This document shows positions 22,916 to 35,700 of a stretch of DNA of 64,000 nucleotides, one piece after another. The DNA is taken from NCBI GenBank assembly GCA_017893485.1, contig CM030367.1, forward strand, positions 88,052,910-88,116,909, read 5' to 3'. The notes beneath the pieces are model-generated. The model did not search any database. It saw only the letters and a program-made list of their open reading frames with translations, and was not told the origin of the DNA. Made by a program: the position numbers and the translations under genes. Every line of letters starts with the position of its first letter. Position 1 is the stretch's first letter. Origin of the DNA: Hemerocallis citrina. Its lineage: Eukaryota > Streptophyta > Magnoliopsida > Asparagales > Asphodelaceae.

Positions 22916-23105
22916 AAAATTCCCCTTTACTGAAGTGAACAAATATGTATATAACCGATATATAGAAATACCCTTTTGTTGAAAATAAGCAATTACAGAA
23001 TATATAAAAGATGATCTATATGCAGGTTGTAGGAGATGAACCTTATTGCACTTAAAACATATGCAGGATATGAACTGATATGAAGTATATATGCACAATG
23101 GGTAC

Positions 23106-23151
<46 letters not shown>

Positions 23152-23308
23152 TTACTGAATGAAGTATATGCACAATGGATTTATATATCTCTTTACTGAT
23201 GAAGTATATGCAGAAAGGGGTATATATACATATCTCTTTTACTGAAATAGCAGTGTGTGCACAAATAGGTATATATGTATCTCTTTTACTGAAGAGTATA
23301 TGCACAAT

Positions 23309-23377
<69 letters not shown>
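22590..23377. repeat. TA microsatellites joined by a ctttactga-type minisatellite
   Basis: Several (TA)n tracts (22597-22665, 22866-22912, 23103-23150, 23311-23377) alternate with a unit close to ctttactgaagtatatgcac. The array continues after solo LTR B at 26577-26860, showing that B landed inside it. Confidence 0.85.
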
Positions 23378-23381
<4 letters not shown>

Positions 23382-24004
23382 ACGCCCCGAATCCCAAATA
23401 CACTGAATTCGAGATGTTCTACAGGATCTTTTCACTTTCTTCAGTACAATTTTACAAGGAAATTTAAACTTTTCACTATACATCAGAGTTTACATCAATA
23501 TTACACTTTTCATTTGCACAGCGGAAGTAAAATTTACAACAATTAAATAAATGTACAACAACATGGTATAATCTTTAAGCATCCATTCCTCTTTAACCTT
23601 TAACATGCCATTTACCTGCATATAAGACTGTGGGTACGTCAGTTTATTCAACCGACGATCATTATACACGGCCATCCTCTCTATGCCGGAAATAGTATAA
23701 CTTAATTTTCCATATTTAGCAAACACAAACTTGTCACATTTCAAATAAAGGGACTACCCTATTGATGTCGTGTTGTGATTGTGCACTTAATCCTTAATGC
23801 AATTATTTATGTTATATGACACTAATGCACACTTGTTCGGAGTCTATGCATCCCATACTACATAGGTCCGAGGGCAAGCCTCTTAATCGTCCTTCATCTT
23901 TGTAGGGTTCAATCCCTCGTCATGACTTAATCTACTACTGTAACTACGGTAGTGTCTTAGATGATCTATGAGTGCAAGCACGTGTATAGAAACTGGGGGG
24001 GAAT

Positions 24005-24255
24005 CCCACGTCATGTCACGACTCATCGTGAAGAACCTATGGACAATTCAGCCTCATTCATGGCACACGATCCTCATGCAGTCACCAAACATCCCACAAG
24101 TGTCACCACAGGGACGGTACCCTAGAGCAGCATCCACGTCATGTCACGATGCATCGTGAAGAACCTGTAAAATACTCTCCGCCGCCACAGCACCCTGGAG
24201 CCGTATCCACGTCATGTCACGACTCATCGGGAAGAACCTGTGAAATACTCTCCGC
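24005..24255. repeat. Tandem repeat in LTR B
   Basis: Three units containing cacgtcatgtcacga.tcatcg and gaagaacct; the last two continue into tactctccgccgc. Period about 70-130 bp. Confidence 0.7.
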
Positions 24256-24763
24256 CGCAAATCCGATGGCTTTCACCCGTATTTTTCTCCTACTTTCATC
24301 ACATCTCCACTATGTACTAATCCTTAGTTTTTATTAGAATCATGAACAAAATCAAAGCTCTAGAGTTAGCCTCTCCACCAAACCGGACTTATTCATTCAT
24401 TTCAACATGACCAACCTTGGTCTTTCTTTTCAATATTCATTTCATTTCTTTCCAAATGCCGGGGGAGACTTAGCTACTCTTTCATTTCAATTCCAATTCA
24501 CAAATTCTAACATAATCTGAGCATTCCCAACTCATGAGTTCATTTTTCATTGCCTCGGCATATCATGATCTTAGCTTTCATATTCATGTAATTCTTCATT
24601 CAAAGTATGACTCATTTCATGTAAATTTCTCAATTCAAACTATGATTCATTTCATATAAATTCATACAGCAATAAAAGAGTTCATCAACATCAATCATAA
24701 AGTTCACAATCTTCAAAATAGACAGAATAATGTTCTTTGACATAACCAAACACTCTGGACAGT

Positions 24764-25500
24764 CGACTTGGATCTCTTCCAGTCGACTTGTTCAGTCAAT
24801 TCACATTCTTCATAACCACTCGGGAGAGTCGACTGCTGCACATGGCAGTCGGCTGTTCCGCAGTGTTCCAATTCAATTATCACCCACAGAGCAGTCGATT
24901 GTCGTTCAACACAGTCGCCTGTTCTGCCGAGTTCAATATGTAGATTCTCAGGTTCTATACAGTCGACTGCTACACACATTCAGTCGACTGAGCAGTTAAA
25001 ATCTCAAATTAAGGAATCACACATCATATTTCGTCACGCTATTCTTCAACAAGAATAATTCACATTTCATGGTTATCACATTGTTCTCCAATGAGAAGTA
25101 GTAACGAATATTCACAGTTCATATTTTCATACATCTATCACATAATGTCACTTCAATCTTTACTATACTATCTTCCTCATTTCTAGCTCTTTTGCAAGGT
25201 ATAATTTCCCAAAAATACACATATCAAAATCATAGTTCTAATTACGCCTTTTATTCTAAAATCACATTTTATTCCATGCAACAATTCCCAAATTATCTTT
25301 ATAGAGTCTCATGTATTTTCAAAATAGTAGAACATTCGAGTTTATAAAAATGCATCAGTACCAGTCGACTTATACTATAGTAAGTCGGCTGTCCAGGGGA
25401 AAACATCCATGATTTTTCAGTAAATAATTTAAGCAAGAAGTCGACTTATAACAGCACCAGTCGACTTAAAAGAGCATATAAGTCGACTTACCAGAACGTT
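24764..25500. repeat. Cluster of AGTCGACT-type palindromes
   Basis: About ten exact GTCGAC hexamers, mostly inside agtcgactt/cagtcgactg, plus variants (agtcggct, agtcgatt, agtcgcct), in two groups (24764-24990 and 25365-25495). Spacing is irregular, so this is not a simple tandem repeat. Confidence 0.8.
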
Positions 25501-26563
25501 TCTTTTCAACATTTCTCAACAATTAATGCCTCAAATCTTTTTTATTAGCCAATTACTCATTCATGGTTATAATTAATCCATATCAACTTAGATTCTTACT
25601 AATCCAATCACATACAATTGCATAATCAATTCTTAGGTCAATTCTCCAATTAAGAGTGTACTCTTTTTCATGCATCGTTTCTCAATATAATACTAGCATC
25701 ATTGCTAATTAGAAATAAGGAAAATCAAACCCACTATCATTCATTCATTCTAACAAGCATTTCTACTTTAGAAATATGGAGAATTTTACCCACCTTAAAT
25801 GGAGAGAAACAAACACAACAGCTACTAAGTCCTTTGCAAGTGAGATGCACCTCCTCCTAGATTGATGCGCGCACAAGTTCCACAAGCACCACCGAAAGCT
25901 TCCCCTTTTGATGCCGGCCCTTCTCCTCCTTGGTAGAATGCAAGCACAAACCACTCACCACTCAATCTTTTTAACTCACAACTTACTACTAAATTAGACT
26001 ATAGTTTTAGAAAGATATAATTGCATATGAATATAGCCATGGGAGGGGGTATTTATACTAGAAATCAAGTGGAATGAAGGGCTAGGATTTACTAGTTGGT
26101 TGTAGGATGGAAGGCTAGGATGAGAGTAGGAGTTACCACAACTACCCACATTCACATAACCACCTCCATGATCTCCATAAAACTTTTGAATCTCCCTCCA
26201 AAAGTCCACAACCGGCCAACATGGAGAAGTGTGCATTGCACGTGTACGTATAGTGCACGTGCATGCAACTAGGCCCAAAAATAAAAAATAGAATTTTTAA
26301 ATAAATTAATCCATGGGCTTTAGTTTATGGGCCAACATAGTCATTTCAAAATAAAATAAATAAAATACATTTTGGGCTTTAAGAAAAGGCTTTCTATCTA
26401 TTTAAAGAAAAAGGCTTTTGTATGGAATAATTTGAAAACATATATTTAAATATTTATACACATCACAACAAAATAATTATAAGATTTAATTCAACCAAAA
26501 TATTGCACGTGCACACTACGTGCAAAATAAATAATTTTTCATTAATTGAAAAATTAGGGTATT

Positions 26564-26576
<13 letters not shown>

Positions 26577-26610
<34 letters not shown>

Positions 26611-26860
26611 TTACTGATGAAGTATATGCAGGAAGTATATATTCTCTTTACTGAAACATATGAGTGTGTATATGATATATCAAAAGGACTTTTTGTTGAA
26701 GTGAGGCATATGCAGCCTCAGAAGTAGATCATTTAGTGAATTGAAGTATGTATATGTGTGCATATAGAGTTCCCCTAGCACTGACATGGGGAGGGGGGGG
26801 GGGCATATATATGTGATATATCAAAATTCCCCCCTTTACTGATATGCACTGCATGAGTTA
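26577..26860. repeat. Right part of the TA/ctttactga array
   Basis: (TA)n to about 26608, then ctttactgatgaagtatatgcag-type units. It is separated from 22590-23377 by the insertion of LTR B. Confidence 0.75.
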
Positions 26861-28106
26861 CAAAAGCCCTCAATGTATACACAGAGACTACCCAACTCAA
26901 TCAGCTCAAGGTCTACAAATACATTACCTAGGTTAGGTCTTGTGCATGTTTTCAACTGATACCACTTAAGCTTTGCAAAATCAAAAATCTAATTCCCTGA
27001 GATGATCAATCACCTCCAGTATAACATGTAAGGGTTGTTTAAAAGTACATCAAAACCTATCAGGTTCTCAATTAGGGATTTTTCACAAAAAGTTCTCAAA
27101 AGCCAGCAAGTAGGGGAATTAAGCAGCAGTGCATGCATATATGCACTCATATAGGTATGAACAGTAGCTAAAAATTCCCTTCATGATGGAAGCAGTGTAT
27201 AAGTATATATATATATACTAGATTAAGAATTCAATGGACAATTCACCTTAGTTCAGCCAGTTCAATGCTTGAACCCAAAACCAATTCTATAACTTCTTTA
27301 CTCATGTATCAGTTTTGAAAATAAGGAAAAACCCAACCTGCACATTGAAGATTTCTACTTTAAACCTGATTCCCTCTCAAAGTTTTGTTATGTGAAATTG
27401 TTAAATTCAAACTCAAGTGGTTCATTCACCTCAGTCCTCAAATTGCCCAAAATCCATAAAACATTCACACAACAGATCTGAAATGCGATACTTCCTCTTT
27501 CAATTCAAAGCTCGTTTCTTTTAGTGCAAAAACTTGTTATATACATACTCCAATCTTCCACATCAGTGTATCCATGATTATAAGCAATTTATAAGACTAA
27601 GTAGTAGGTTTGAGGTATCAACAGTGTGTATATGCTCATATCACAGAAACAGATCTCACTTTATTCAACTTGTCTATTCTTTTATGCAATACATCACACA
27701 ACCCATTATATATATTCAAAACAACAATAGAATAATTGAAACATTCTACTCATGATCTCTATTAGGTTTTTCAACAATCACAAGTCATCAAATTAGGATT
27801 TTGGTCATTAATAGCATAGTTTCAAGAAAAGATTCAACTTTTTAATTCATCTACTCATCAAAAGTTATTATATCTTCAAACCATTATTTAACATGCTTTC
27901 TAATAGATGAAACATCACATACAACATGCTCAGAACAATAAGAAAACAAATACAAGTCGCTCACCTCATTGAAGAAATTAACCCAATTAATAAAAAATGA
28001 AAAAAAGTCCTTTGGCAAAATCCAAGATCATCTCTTCGAAACTCCAAGAAATTAATAATAAAAATATATTTTATTTTTGCAAAGGAGAGGGACGGCTGTA
28101 GTGGCT

Positions 28107-28114
28107 ATTTTATA
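28107..28114 (-). promoter_or_regulatory. TATA box of solo LTR C
   Basis: CCTATAAAATAGCC on the minus strand in the U3/R position expected from comparison with LTRs A and B. Confidence 0.5.
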
Positions 28115-29060
28115 GGCCAAAATTTGGAGTTTTTAGGATTTTACAAGTTTATGGAAACATCCCTTAACAAATTATTAATTTACATATATAAACCTTTCTT
28201 TAAAAAAAGTAGTTAAATAAGTTAAAAAAATTAAAATAAAACCAAATATTTCTACTACCGAGTTATCCAAACATCAAGCATAGCCCAGAAACAAAAAAAA
28301 TTGGATTTGTACTATAGTGGTAATTTTGCACAAAAGTCCATCTTTTTGTAATATTTGCAAATATGTCATAAAATATTCGTAAAAATCCAGAAAATTCAGA
28401 AATAATATCTAATCATAAATAATGAGTTTTCCTAAAATAATTTTTGACTTTGAACTTCCCAAGAAAACATTTGCACAAGATCCACTTAAATTCCATATTT
28501 GCAAAAACACCATATTTGTTTAAATTTTTACCAAATCAACTCTAAATAAAACATAAATAGATTTTATTTTCAATGATGATCATGGAAAGCCCAAAAATCA
28601 GTAAAAACGAATTTTTATTATTTGTTTGAGATCAAAACGGCTTTTTGCATAAAAGTCCATCTCTTTCGAAGTATTTATAAAAATAGTTCCTTTACTCAGA
28701 AAAATCCCAAATTTTAGGATATAATTAATTATAAATAGGAGAAAGTATCCAGAAATTTAAAAGTGGAGATTTGCACCCAAAAAAATATTTGCACGTGTTT
28801 TGCATGTGTAAAATTGAGAAATTCATAAAATGGTCAAATAAATTCAAATAAATCTGAAAAATTAAAATATCATAAATAAATGAGAAAAATCAATCATTAA
28901 ACATAAAATTTTAAGAATTCAAAATGTCCTAACTCCGCACGTGTGTTGCACGTGCAAAATTGCAATTTCAAGAAAATAGTCAAAATAGTCAACTTTACCA
29001 ATATAATATTATCTAGTAATGCAAAATAAATTATTTTATTTTGTGGGGTGTTACAACTGC

Positions 29061-29697
29061 GTAACAGACAATAAATAGAATTTTAAATCAAATAAAACAG
29101 CACAGATTTTAAAGTTTATAGTGGACCAATCTTGCTGAGAATCAAGGAAAAGTGGAGGTTTAGATGTGATTCAGAGGTAACTCGACCTCAAACACAAAAC
29201 ACCAAAATGAGATCCAATAGAATGACTTGATTTGAAGTAGATTTGTCCAGCACACGGTGACCTAATCCCTTGCTCAAACACTGAACACCGAAACACACCA
29301 ACCGAATAAAGATCCAATCAGTTAGTCAAATGTCGGATTTGAGTTGACCCGACTACAGTATGGATCAGATCGCAAGTCTGAACACGCACCAGCAATGCCT
29401 CGACCAATGGGATCTTAGTCAAAATGCTGCAATGATCCCCTATTCATGCCCGAACACAAAACACCAGAATGAACCAATCAAAAATCTGATCTGATCTGAT
29501 CTTCTTTGTCGGTGTGTGCGAGGGAAGAAAGGAGGAGGTCGACGTCGAGGCTGCGCCTGGTGGTGGGGCAGCGCGGGTGGCCTACGGTGGCACCGAGACA
29601 ATAGCGTAAGTCGGCGTCGGTGATAAAATTCAACGATCGGTCAGGTACTACTCTCTCTCTCTTAATCTCACAATTAATTTATCTAATATCTCAAAAT
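29061..29697 (-). other. Copia leader / gag start remnant
   Basis: Internal copia sequence between the LTR C insertion and the 5' LTR. No clear TGGTATCAGAGC-type PBS survives next to the LTR (the sequence there is ATTTTGAGATATTAG in element orientation). Two aacac(c)gaaacac/aacaccaaaatga-like repeats are present. Confidence 0.55.
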
Positions 29698-29980
29698 TGT
29701 TAGAGATTATGAGAGATAATAACAATGAGAAATTAAGGTTAGGGTTTAATATCCCTACTGCTTGAGATATTATACTCTAATTATCATAATTGAAATAATC
29801 TCATGTATTACCATAAGACTAGTATATATGGGATAAGACTGGGTTCTGGGTACTGGGCTCTTAGCCCACTCAACGCGGTCCAATAACTCACAGATAACAC
29901 GTGCACAACACACGTTGCCCCATAGAACATTATACATAATAATATTCTATTATATTGAGAATACACCTATATATCCAACA
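29698..29980 (-). repeat. Copia 5' LTR
   Basis: 283 bp, the partner of 3553-3834. It is followed by the TCAAC target duplication at 29981-29985. Confidence 0.88.
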
Positions 29981-29985
29981 TCAAC

Positions 29986-32072
29986 AAGCAACATGCCAAC
30001 AGCAATAGCAAGCAGCTACAACACTCCAACAGTGACAGCAAGTGGGAACAACAACAACAATAGGCTACAGGATGGGAGTCGAGTTCGAGAGTGGAGACGA
30101 CGTGACGAGGCTCGGACTACTTGAGTTTGTATGGAGATTGAAGAAAGGAGTAACGGAGGATGGAGATTGGAGAATATAAGTTGGACTTGGGACGTGGGAG
30201 GTCGGGAGCCGAGAGTTAGGAGCAGGGCTGTCAGAGATGGGTAATTGGACTTGGGGCCCAAGATAGCCGCCTCTCCCACCTTTACCTCAAGGACGACCCC
30301 ATGCATGGGCAACCTACTTCTCGACACTACGTAACAAAAGCCATCTCTTGCACATATTTGTTACACTAAAATGACCATATCAACTGCACACTCGGCGAGA
30401 GGGCTCTAAGCCAAACCGAATGTTTCCGAGTATATAAACTTTTGATCACATTACGCTTCAAAATTCCGTTTTGGAAAACCCGGAAGTTTATGGAAGTTTA
30501 TGATGTTTAAACTTCAATCCAAAGTTGCAAGTGTTAGTGTGGTTCACTGCTTAGCCTCTTTGCTGTTGAGTAAGAGATCGGGAGTTCGAATCTCGCTTGC
30601 ACCTAAAAAAATTCAATTAATACATATTCAAGGTAAAATATGGGTGCGTGGCTACAACCTTATTCCCAACGAAAAAAACTTCCATCCAAAGCATTTCTTC
30701 TTACTAAGGGACTTCACTTGAATTCATCGCTCTGTGCTTGGTCATTGTTCTAACTATACACAGAATCGAATTTTCTTGGCAGGCCCAAATATTAGTCTCC
30801 GAAAAAGCGCTCAGAAGATTATCTTGTTATCAGGTTGCCCTTTACACCTTCACAGAGTCACCATCATTAGCTGAACTCATTAACTCTCAAACAAACCGAT
30901 TTGGATCTCGCTATAGGTTCCAAGTAATTTTTGCTAATGATGATGATATGTATAACTGGGTTGCTTCTTGCACAGATAGATGCTTCTTGCACAGATAGAT
31001 AGACTTCTGGTGAATGAGCGAATTTCCGTAAATTAATCTCAACAATGCAAACAGCTTTCCACCTTAGATATTACCTGGTTTACAAAGCAACATTTATTGT
31101 AAGTTATTAGTTTTCTGACCATTTCATCTCATCCTCATTCTATTTGAAACCACCATTTCCTCTCTCATCCTTGCACATAAATTCTCCATTTTACAATACT
31201 CTTGTCAAACTCATTAACTCTTGCTAAATTTATGAATCAAACGAAAAATGATACATAAAAATTAGGACTTCAACTTCATAAATAGAGATGAATTTAAACA
31301 AATTCTTTATATATAAAAAAAAATCCAAAAATTGACCTTGTGAGTTGCGCCTTCTCACTTCTTTTCAACTAGATCTAGGATTTGAAAAGAAAGAGCGAGA
31401 AGAATGGGCAAAATCAGCAAAGGTTTATCCAAAAAAAAAAGGAGGGGGGGGGGCATAAAGGTAATTTTATAAAGGCACCTAACTGAAATCCAAAATTTAA
31501 CGATAGAGGTGAAGTGAGCAAAAAATAACCTTAGCATGTTTCTTGATTTAAATGAAAAAACTTGGTTTCTTGATTTTTCCCGTATATTCTATTGTCTGAC
31601 AGTAATTTCCCTATGTATTATGGCTTTCGCCACTCTTTTTGTATATCCCGGGCTTCAGCCATTGACCTTAAAAGCCATGTCTGGGCAAACTAAATCAATG
31701 GCTGTGAAAACTCGATTAGGGCAGGTTCACTTGGTAAACTTTTCAATTGAAAAGCACATAGGATACATATGTTGCAGGCCTTGACCTAGCATAAAATTTA
31801 TTATTGAGAACCTTCTCATAATAATCTTCTTTTCGTACCATATAATTATTACATAAATCGCCCATTTAGGCTTTTCTTGCCTGCTTCTGTATGCTTGAGA
31901 ACTAACTGAGCTTTACTCTCCCTCGACCCTAGGCTTTTTACCCACAATATCATTATTACATAAACCAACCATTTATTCTCTCTGGATCCTCAGCCTTCTT
32001 CCCTTGGAGCATACATGTCAAAATTTATCATTTTTATTCTTTAACTCTGCCAGTCATTTCGCTTTTAATCCT
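29986..32072. other. Region downstream of ALDH12A1; no gene seen
   Basis: Probably contains the 3' UTR of ALDH12A1 on minus. An AATAAA (31802-31797) lies about 270 bp past the stop codon and is a candidate poly(A) signal. The rest has short featureless ORFs, an A10G3AG10-like homopolymer stretch near 31429-31454 and a small tcttgcacagatagatgc duplication near 30966. Confidence 0.5.
30520..30630. repeat. Possible tRNA-derived SINE fragment
   Basis: gggagttcgaatctcgcttgc (30580-30600) contains a perfect pol III B box, GTTCGAATC, with a plausible A-box region about 45 bp upstream, followed by an A-rich stretch. No target duplication was found. Confidence 0.25.
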
Positions 32073-32211
32073 TCAAGTCGAAGATGGGAGTTGCCAGTTT
32101 GGAGGCAAGGGACCGACATCGTGTATGATCTCCCGGTGGCAGGACCAGACAAGTTTGATAGCCTCTGGGGTTCCTATTCCTGCACCCCGTGGATCACCAG
32201 CAGGACCAAAC
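32073..32211 (-). CDS. ALDH12A1: ALDH12A1 last exon
   Basis: 139 nt, starting with the G that completes Trp, then FGPAGDPRGAGIGTPEAIKL and the C-terminal LPSST before TGA. Acceptor TTGCAG. Confidence 0.95.
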
Positions 32212-32697
32212 CTGCAATGTCCAAATTTTTGATAATTATCTAATTATAAATACTCTGACTAGAAATTGAAATTGTGTTGCGGTTGAAAGCACAAACATTT
32301 GACTGACCAGTGATTTTGTGGAGCTCCTGTTGTTCGTGCCCTAATGCCAACATACGTTGTCCCATTCACTGACCTCCCAAGAACGTCCTGGAATGTGAAA
32401 CCTATCATGTACTATGAGTGGCACCATTTATAAGATGAGTATAATTAAATTAAGACAATTTGGGATTACTACGGATAACTCAGATGACGTGTTTTAGATT
32501 TAATTAGTTAGAAAGAAAGTGAAGGATTTGCGTGTCTCGGCTCTTCTTTTTTGGGGGTACATAAGATAATATAATAATTGACAAAAGGAAAAAAAAATAA
32601 AAATAATGTTATCTGGGCAAGAAAGATTCAGAGGGATTTCAATAACTTTATGTTAAGTTGTTAGATTAATAATATTTAAATAATGCTTATATATAAT

Positions 32698-32733
<36 letters not shown>

Positions 32734-35700
32734 ATTGAACGTGACAAGGATTCGTGGTAGCTTTTGAAACTAGCTAAAATGATAATAATAAAATAGAGCA
32801 ATAATCTACCATGTTGAGATTTTCAGTAATCTTGCCTGCAAGAATAGTTGATCATTTGATACCACTGCTGCGGTTAAATGAGCATGCATCCTTTCACAAG
32901 CATCCAACACCATGTCAAGCTGATCTTGCTTGTAGGAAGTGACAATCTGTGAAAAACCGCACATTAGGAGGAGGAAATCATGTAGCCCTGAAGACTGAAC
33001 ATCTAATAGCACCATTAATTATTCCCCTACGTATGTTAAGCTTAGAATCTTTTTCCAATAAAAAAAAATTTAATCAGAAAGATCAATTTAAAAGTAACTT
33101 TCACTTCCAAAACTAAGTACAGATTTTGAAGGAAAAGACAACAACACAAACAAGGAAGTTCTTAGCAATAGGCAGCTAGGCAAACGAAGATCAGATAGCA
33201 AATTAGAACACAAGAAATGGCTTAAAATTCTTGACAAAATCTATCACTATATAGAATCATCTACCTGCTATAAATTTGACTTGTCCTTAAAATCTTGGCG
33301 CAAAAGGTGGGCACGAGCCTAGATAAGATAATGAAATACAATTTGGACCAAACCTCGAATTACTTGTACACTTTCTTATTATATACTGAACATTTAATCA
33401 GTCACACAACTCACAATATAACGGTTGAATTAGTAGGGGTCACATCGTAACTTCTAAAATACTCAATATATAAAGTAGGAGTGAAGTCATGAAACCCCCC
33501 AATGTTAGGGTATGAAATTAAGAAACCCCCCGCCGTCAATTTTTACTCACTTAGCACCCTGCCATTATCTCTCGCACTTTTGACGTTAAATTTGAACTAT
33601 GTAATTACCTAATTACCCCCATCCTTATTAATAGATGAAAATGTGTTTATATATCAGGTACTCAAGTAGGGGTAATCAGGTAATTACACAATTAAAATTT
33701 AACCCCAGAAATGAGAGCTACCAGCATAGTGCTAGGTGAGTGAAATTTAATAGCGGAGGGTTTCTTAATGTCAGGATCCAAACATTGGGGGGTTTCATGA
33801 CTTTACCCCTATGAAGTGTTATGTATTCATACATTAAACTAAGTTAATTTCTACTGTAATTATAAATGTTGTTTACAGATACACTCTTCTATATACAAGC
33901 AAGCATGTATGATTATACATATGTATTTTCATTGTACACTTAGGATCGTCACAAGTAGTTACAAATAGTTGCACGTCAACTTGCAAATTGCAATCCAACT
34001 TGGAAGGTTCTCTTTAGCTGCAATTCCAAATTGCAAATACAGCGTAATTTCTTCCCCTTTTTAATTGCAACTTAATAAAATAGTTGCAACTCAAGAGAAT
34101 CTTGCAAGTTGGGTTGCAACTACTTCAAACAAGCCAACACCCTGTAACTTTATATCTGTGTACTATCAAAATGCGTCTGAACAGTACAAGCCAACACCCT
34201 ATACTTTGTTTGGGCCTAAATAGTACTAAAGTCCAATCCCAACAAATCTATACTATTATTAAGCAAAGCTCCATTTTAGCGTCTTTTTACTATCATGCCC
34301 CCATATACATAAAAGCTAAAAAAAAATATATAAGGTTAATTTTGTAATTTTCACTTCACATTTAAAGTCTCCATAAAATCTATATACTATTATTAAGCAA
34401 AGTCCCATTTTGACAGCTTTTTACTATCATGCCCCCATATACATAAAAAAAGCTTAAAAATATATATAAGGTTAATTCTGTAATTTTCACTTTACATTTA
34501 AAGTCTCCATAAAATTCTGTTTCCTCACAAATCGAAACCGTCTCTTCCTCTCCCTCCATCGAAGCCGTGCATTGCACGTGCATATCCCCAGTGCAAATTG
34601 CACGTGCTAACCCATAAAACGTGCATTGCACGTGCGGATTACTAGTATTGATAAATGGAAGGTCCAAATCCACAACTAAATGGCTTAGGCCTAGTTGAAC
34701 AGATCAAGTGAGCTGGACTAACTGGCAGCCATAATCTTCAGATGACTTGCATACTATGAATATGTAAGACGCCTAAATGTATATACCTCTAAACAACAGA
34801 AGATCTAGAAAAGCCAAGAAGTTGAAAACTTTTGAATTAGGAATTGAAAGAGCTATTGTAACCCCTATTTTTCGTTTTTCGTATTCTTGGTATATTTTTC
34901 TTCTTTCTCGATTATTTATACTCTTCTTGTATCTTGGACCGTATATTGGAGTTGTTTTTAATATATATTCATTTTGTTCATTTTTGATATTCTGGTGATT
35001 GATTTTTCTGTCCCTTGATTTGTTCTTGATCGTTATTATTATTTCGCTCTTTATTTAGTTCTTGTTCTCTTATTTTGTTCTTGGGTGCTCGTGTTGTTTT
35101 GGTTGCTAATCCTATTGCTATTCATATGCTTTTGATTCCTAATTAACTACCAAAGCCGAATTAGCCTCCAATCCTATTTTAAATCCTATACAAATCCTAT
35201 TAAACCAAATCTCCTACTACTACTCCTAAACTATCCACAACCCAATACCCACAACTGACAACCCTAAACCCACCCCCTATATAAACCCCTCCCTCTCTCC
35301 TACCGAAATCCTAACCCTGTGCAACCCTAACCCCGATCCCTTCTCTTTGCGCCGTCGCCCACATCCCGTACACCCCCTCCCCTAGCCGCTTCCGACTGCA
35401 CCCATCCGCCGTCCTCCCGATCGCCAGCCAACCCTACCGACCCATTTGCACCTGAGAGCTCCCCCATCATCTCTCCATCTCCGTCCCATCTCTCTCCGTC
35501 TCTTCTGCTCTCTCCGTTGTGCGCCCAGGACAGCAGCGACGCCAGCCGAAGCCAGCGCCGCCGTCGCCGTGCCACTCCAGACCGCTCTCTCTCTTTGTTT
35601 TGTTCGTGCACGGAGTTGCACGTGTGATTGCTTGGTTCGTGGTTTTCGTTCGTGGGATTTGTTCGTTGCCGGGATCCGTTCCCGTTATTCTTAGTGTTCG

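Larger units (their letters stand above)
23378..26576 (-). mobile_element. Solo LTR B inserted in a TA microsatellite
   Basis: 3,199-bp element with ends TGTAACGCCCCGAATCCC and AATTAGGGTATTACA. ATATA lies on both sides (23373-23377, 26577-26581), as expected in (TA)n. A minus-strand TATA box (TATAAATA at 26057-26050) fixes the orientation. No coding sequence, PBS or second LTR, so a solo LTR is the simplest reading. It carries a cgtcatgtcacgactcatcg repeat (24005-24235) and many GTCGAC motifs. Confidence 0.75.
21272..29055 (-). mobile_element. Solo LTR C, interrupted by solo LTR B
   Basis: Large LTR-like element inside the copia element. The plus-strand left end (ttagcgccccgaa) matches the ends of B (tgtaacgccccgaat) and inverted A. 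The right end is ggggtgttaca. The flanking five bases are ACTAC (21267-21271) and ACTGC (29056-29060), an imperfect TSD. A minus-strand TATA box lies at 28114-28107. Without B and one TSD copy it is about 4.6 kb. It shares with B the region around tgcatccca..taggtccg. No protein-coding potential was seen. LTRs starting TGTAACACCCC are typical of Tekay/Del-type gypsy elements (inference). The left end has lost the canonical TG. Confidence 0.65.
3553..29980 (-). mobile_element. Ty1/copia retrotransposon, interrupted by nested insertions
   Basis: Minus-strand copia element bounded by two near-identical LTRs (3553-3834 and 29698-29980) and a perfect 5-bp target duplication, TCAAC, at 3548-3552 and 29981-29985. 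Removing RT1 (4774-17339) and solo LTR C with nested B (21272-29055) leaves about 6.1 kb, the normal size of a copia element. Pol remnants in the right order for a minus element are an integrase-like piece near 19720-19850, RT at 18335-18553 and the RNase H end near 17480-17580. The coding sequence is heavily decayed. The element is the oldest layer of the cluster. Confidence 0.85.

Noticed and set aside
22567..23546. ORFs encoding Ile-Tyr repeats (also 2604-2812 and 26503-26727)
   Set aside because: Translations of TA microsatellites.
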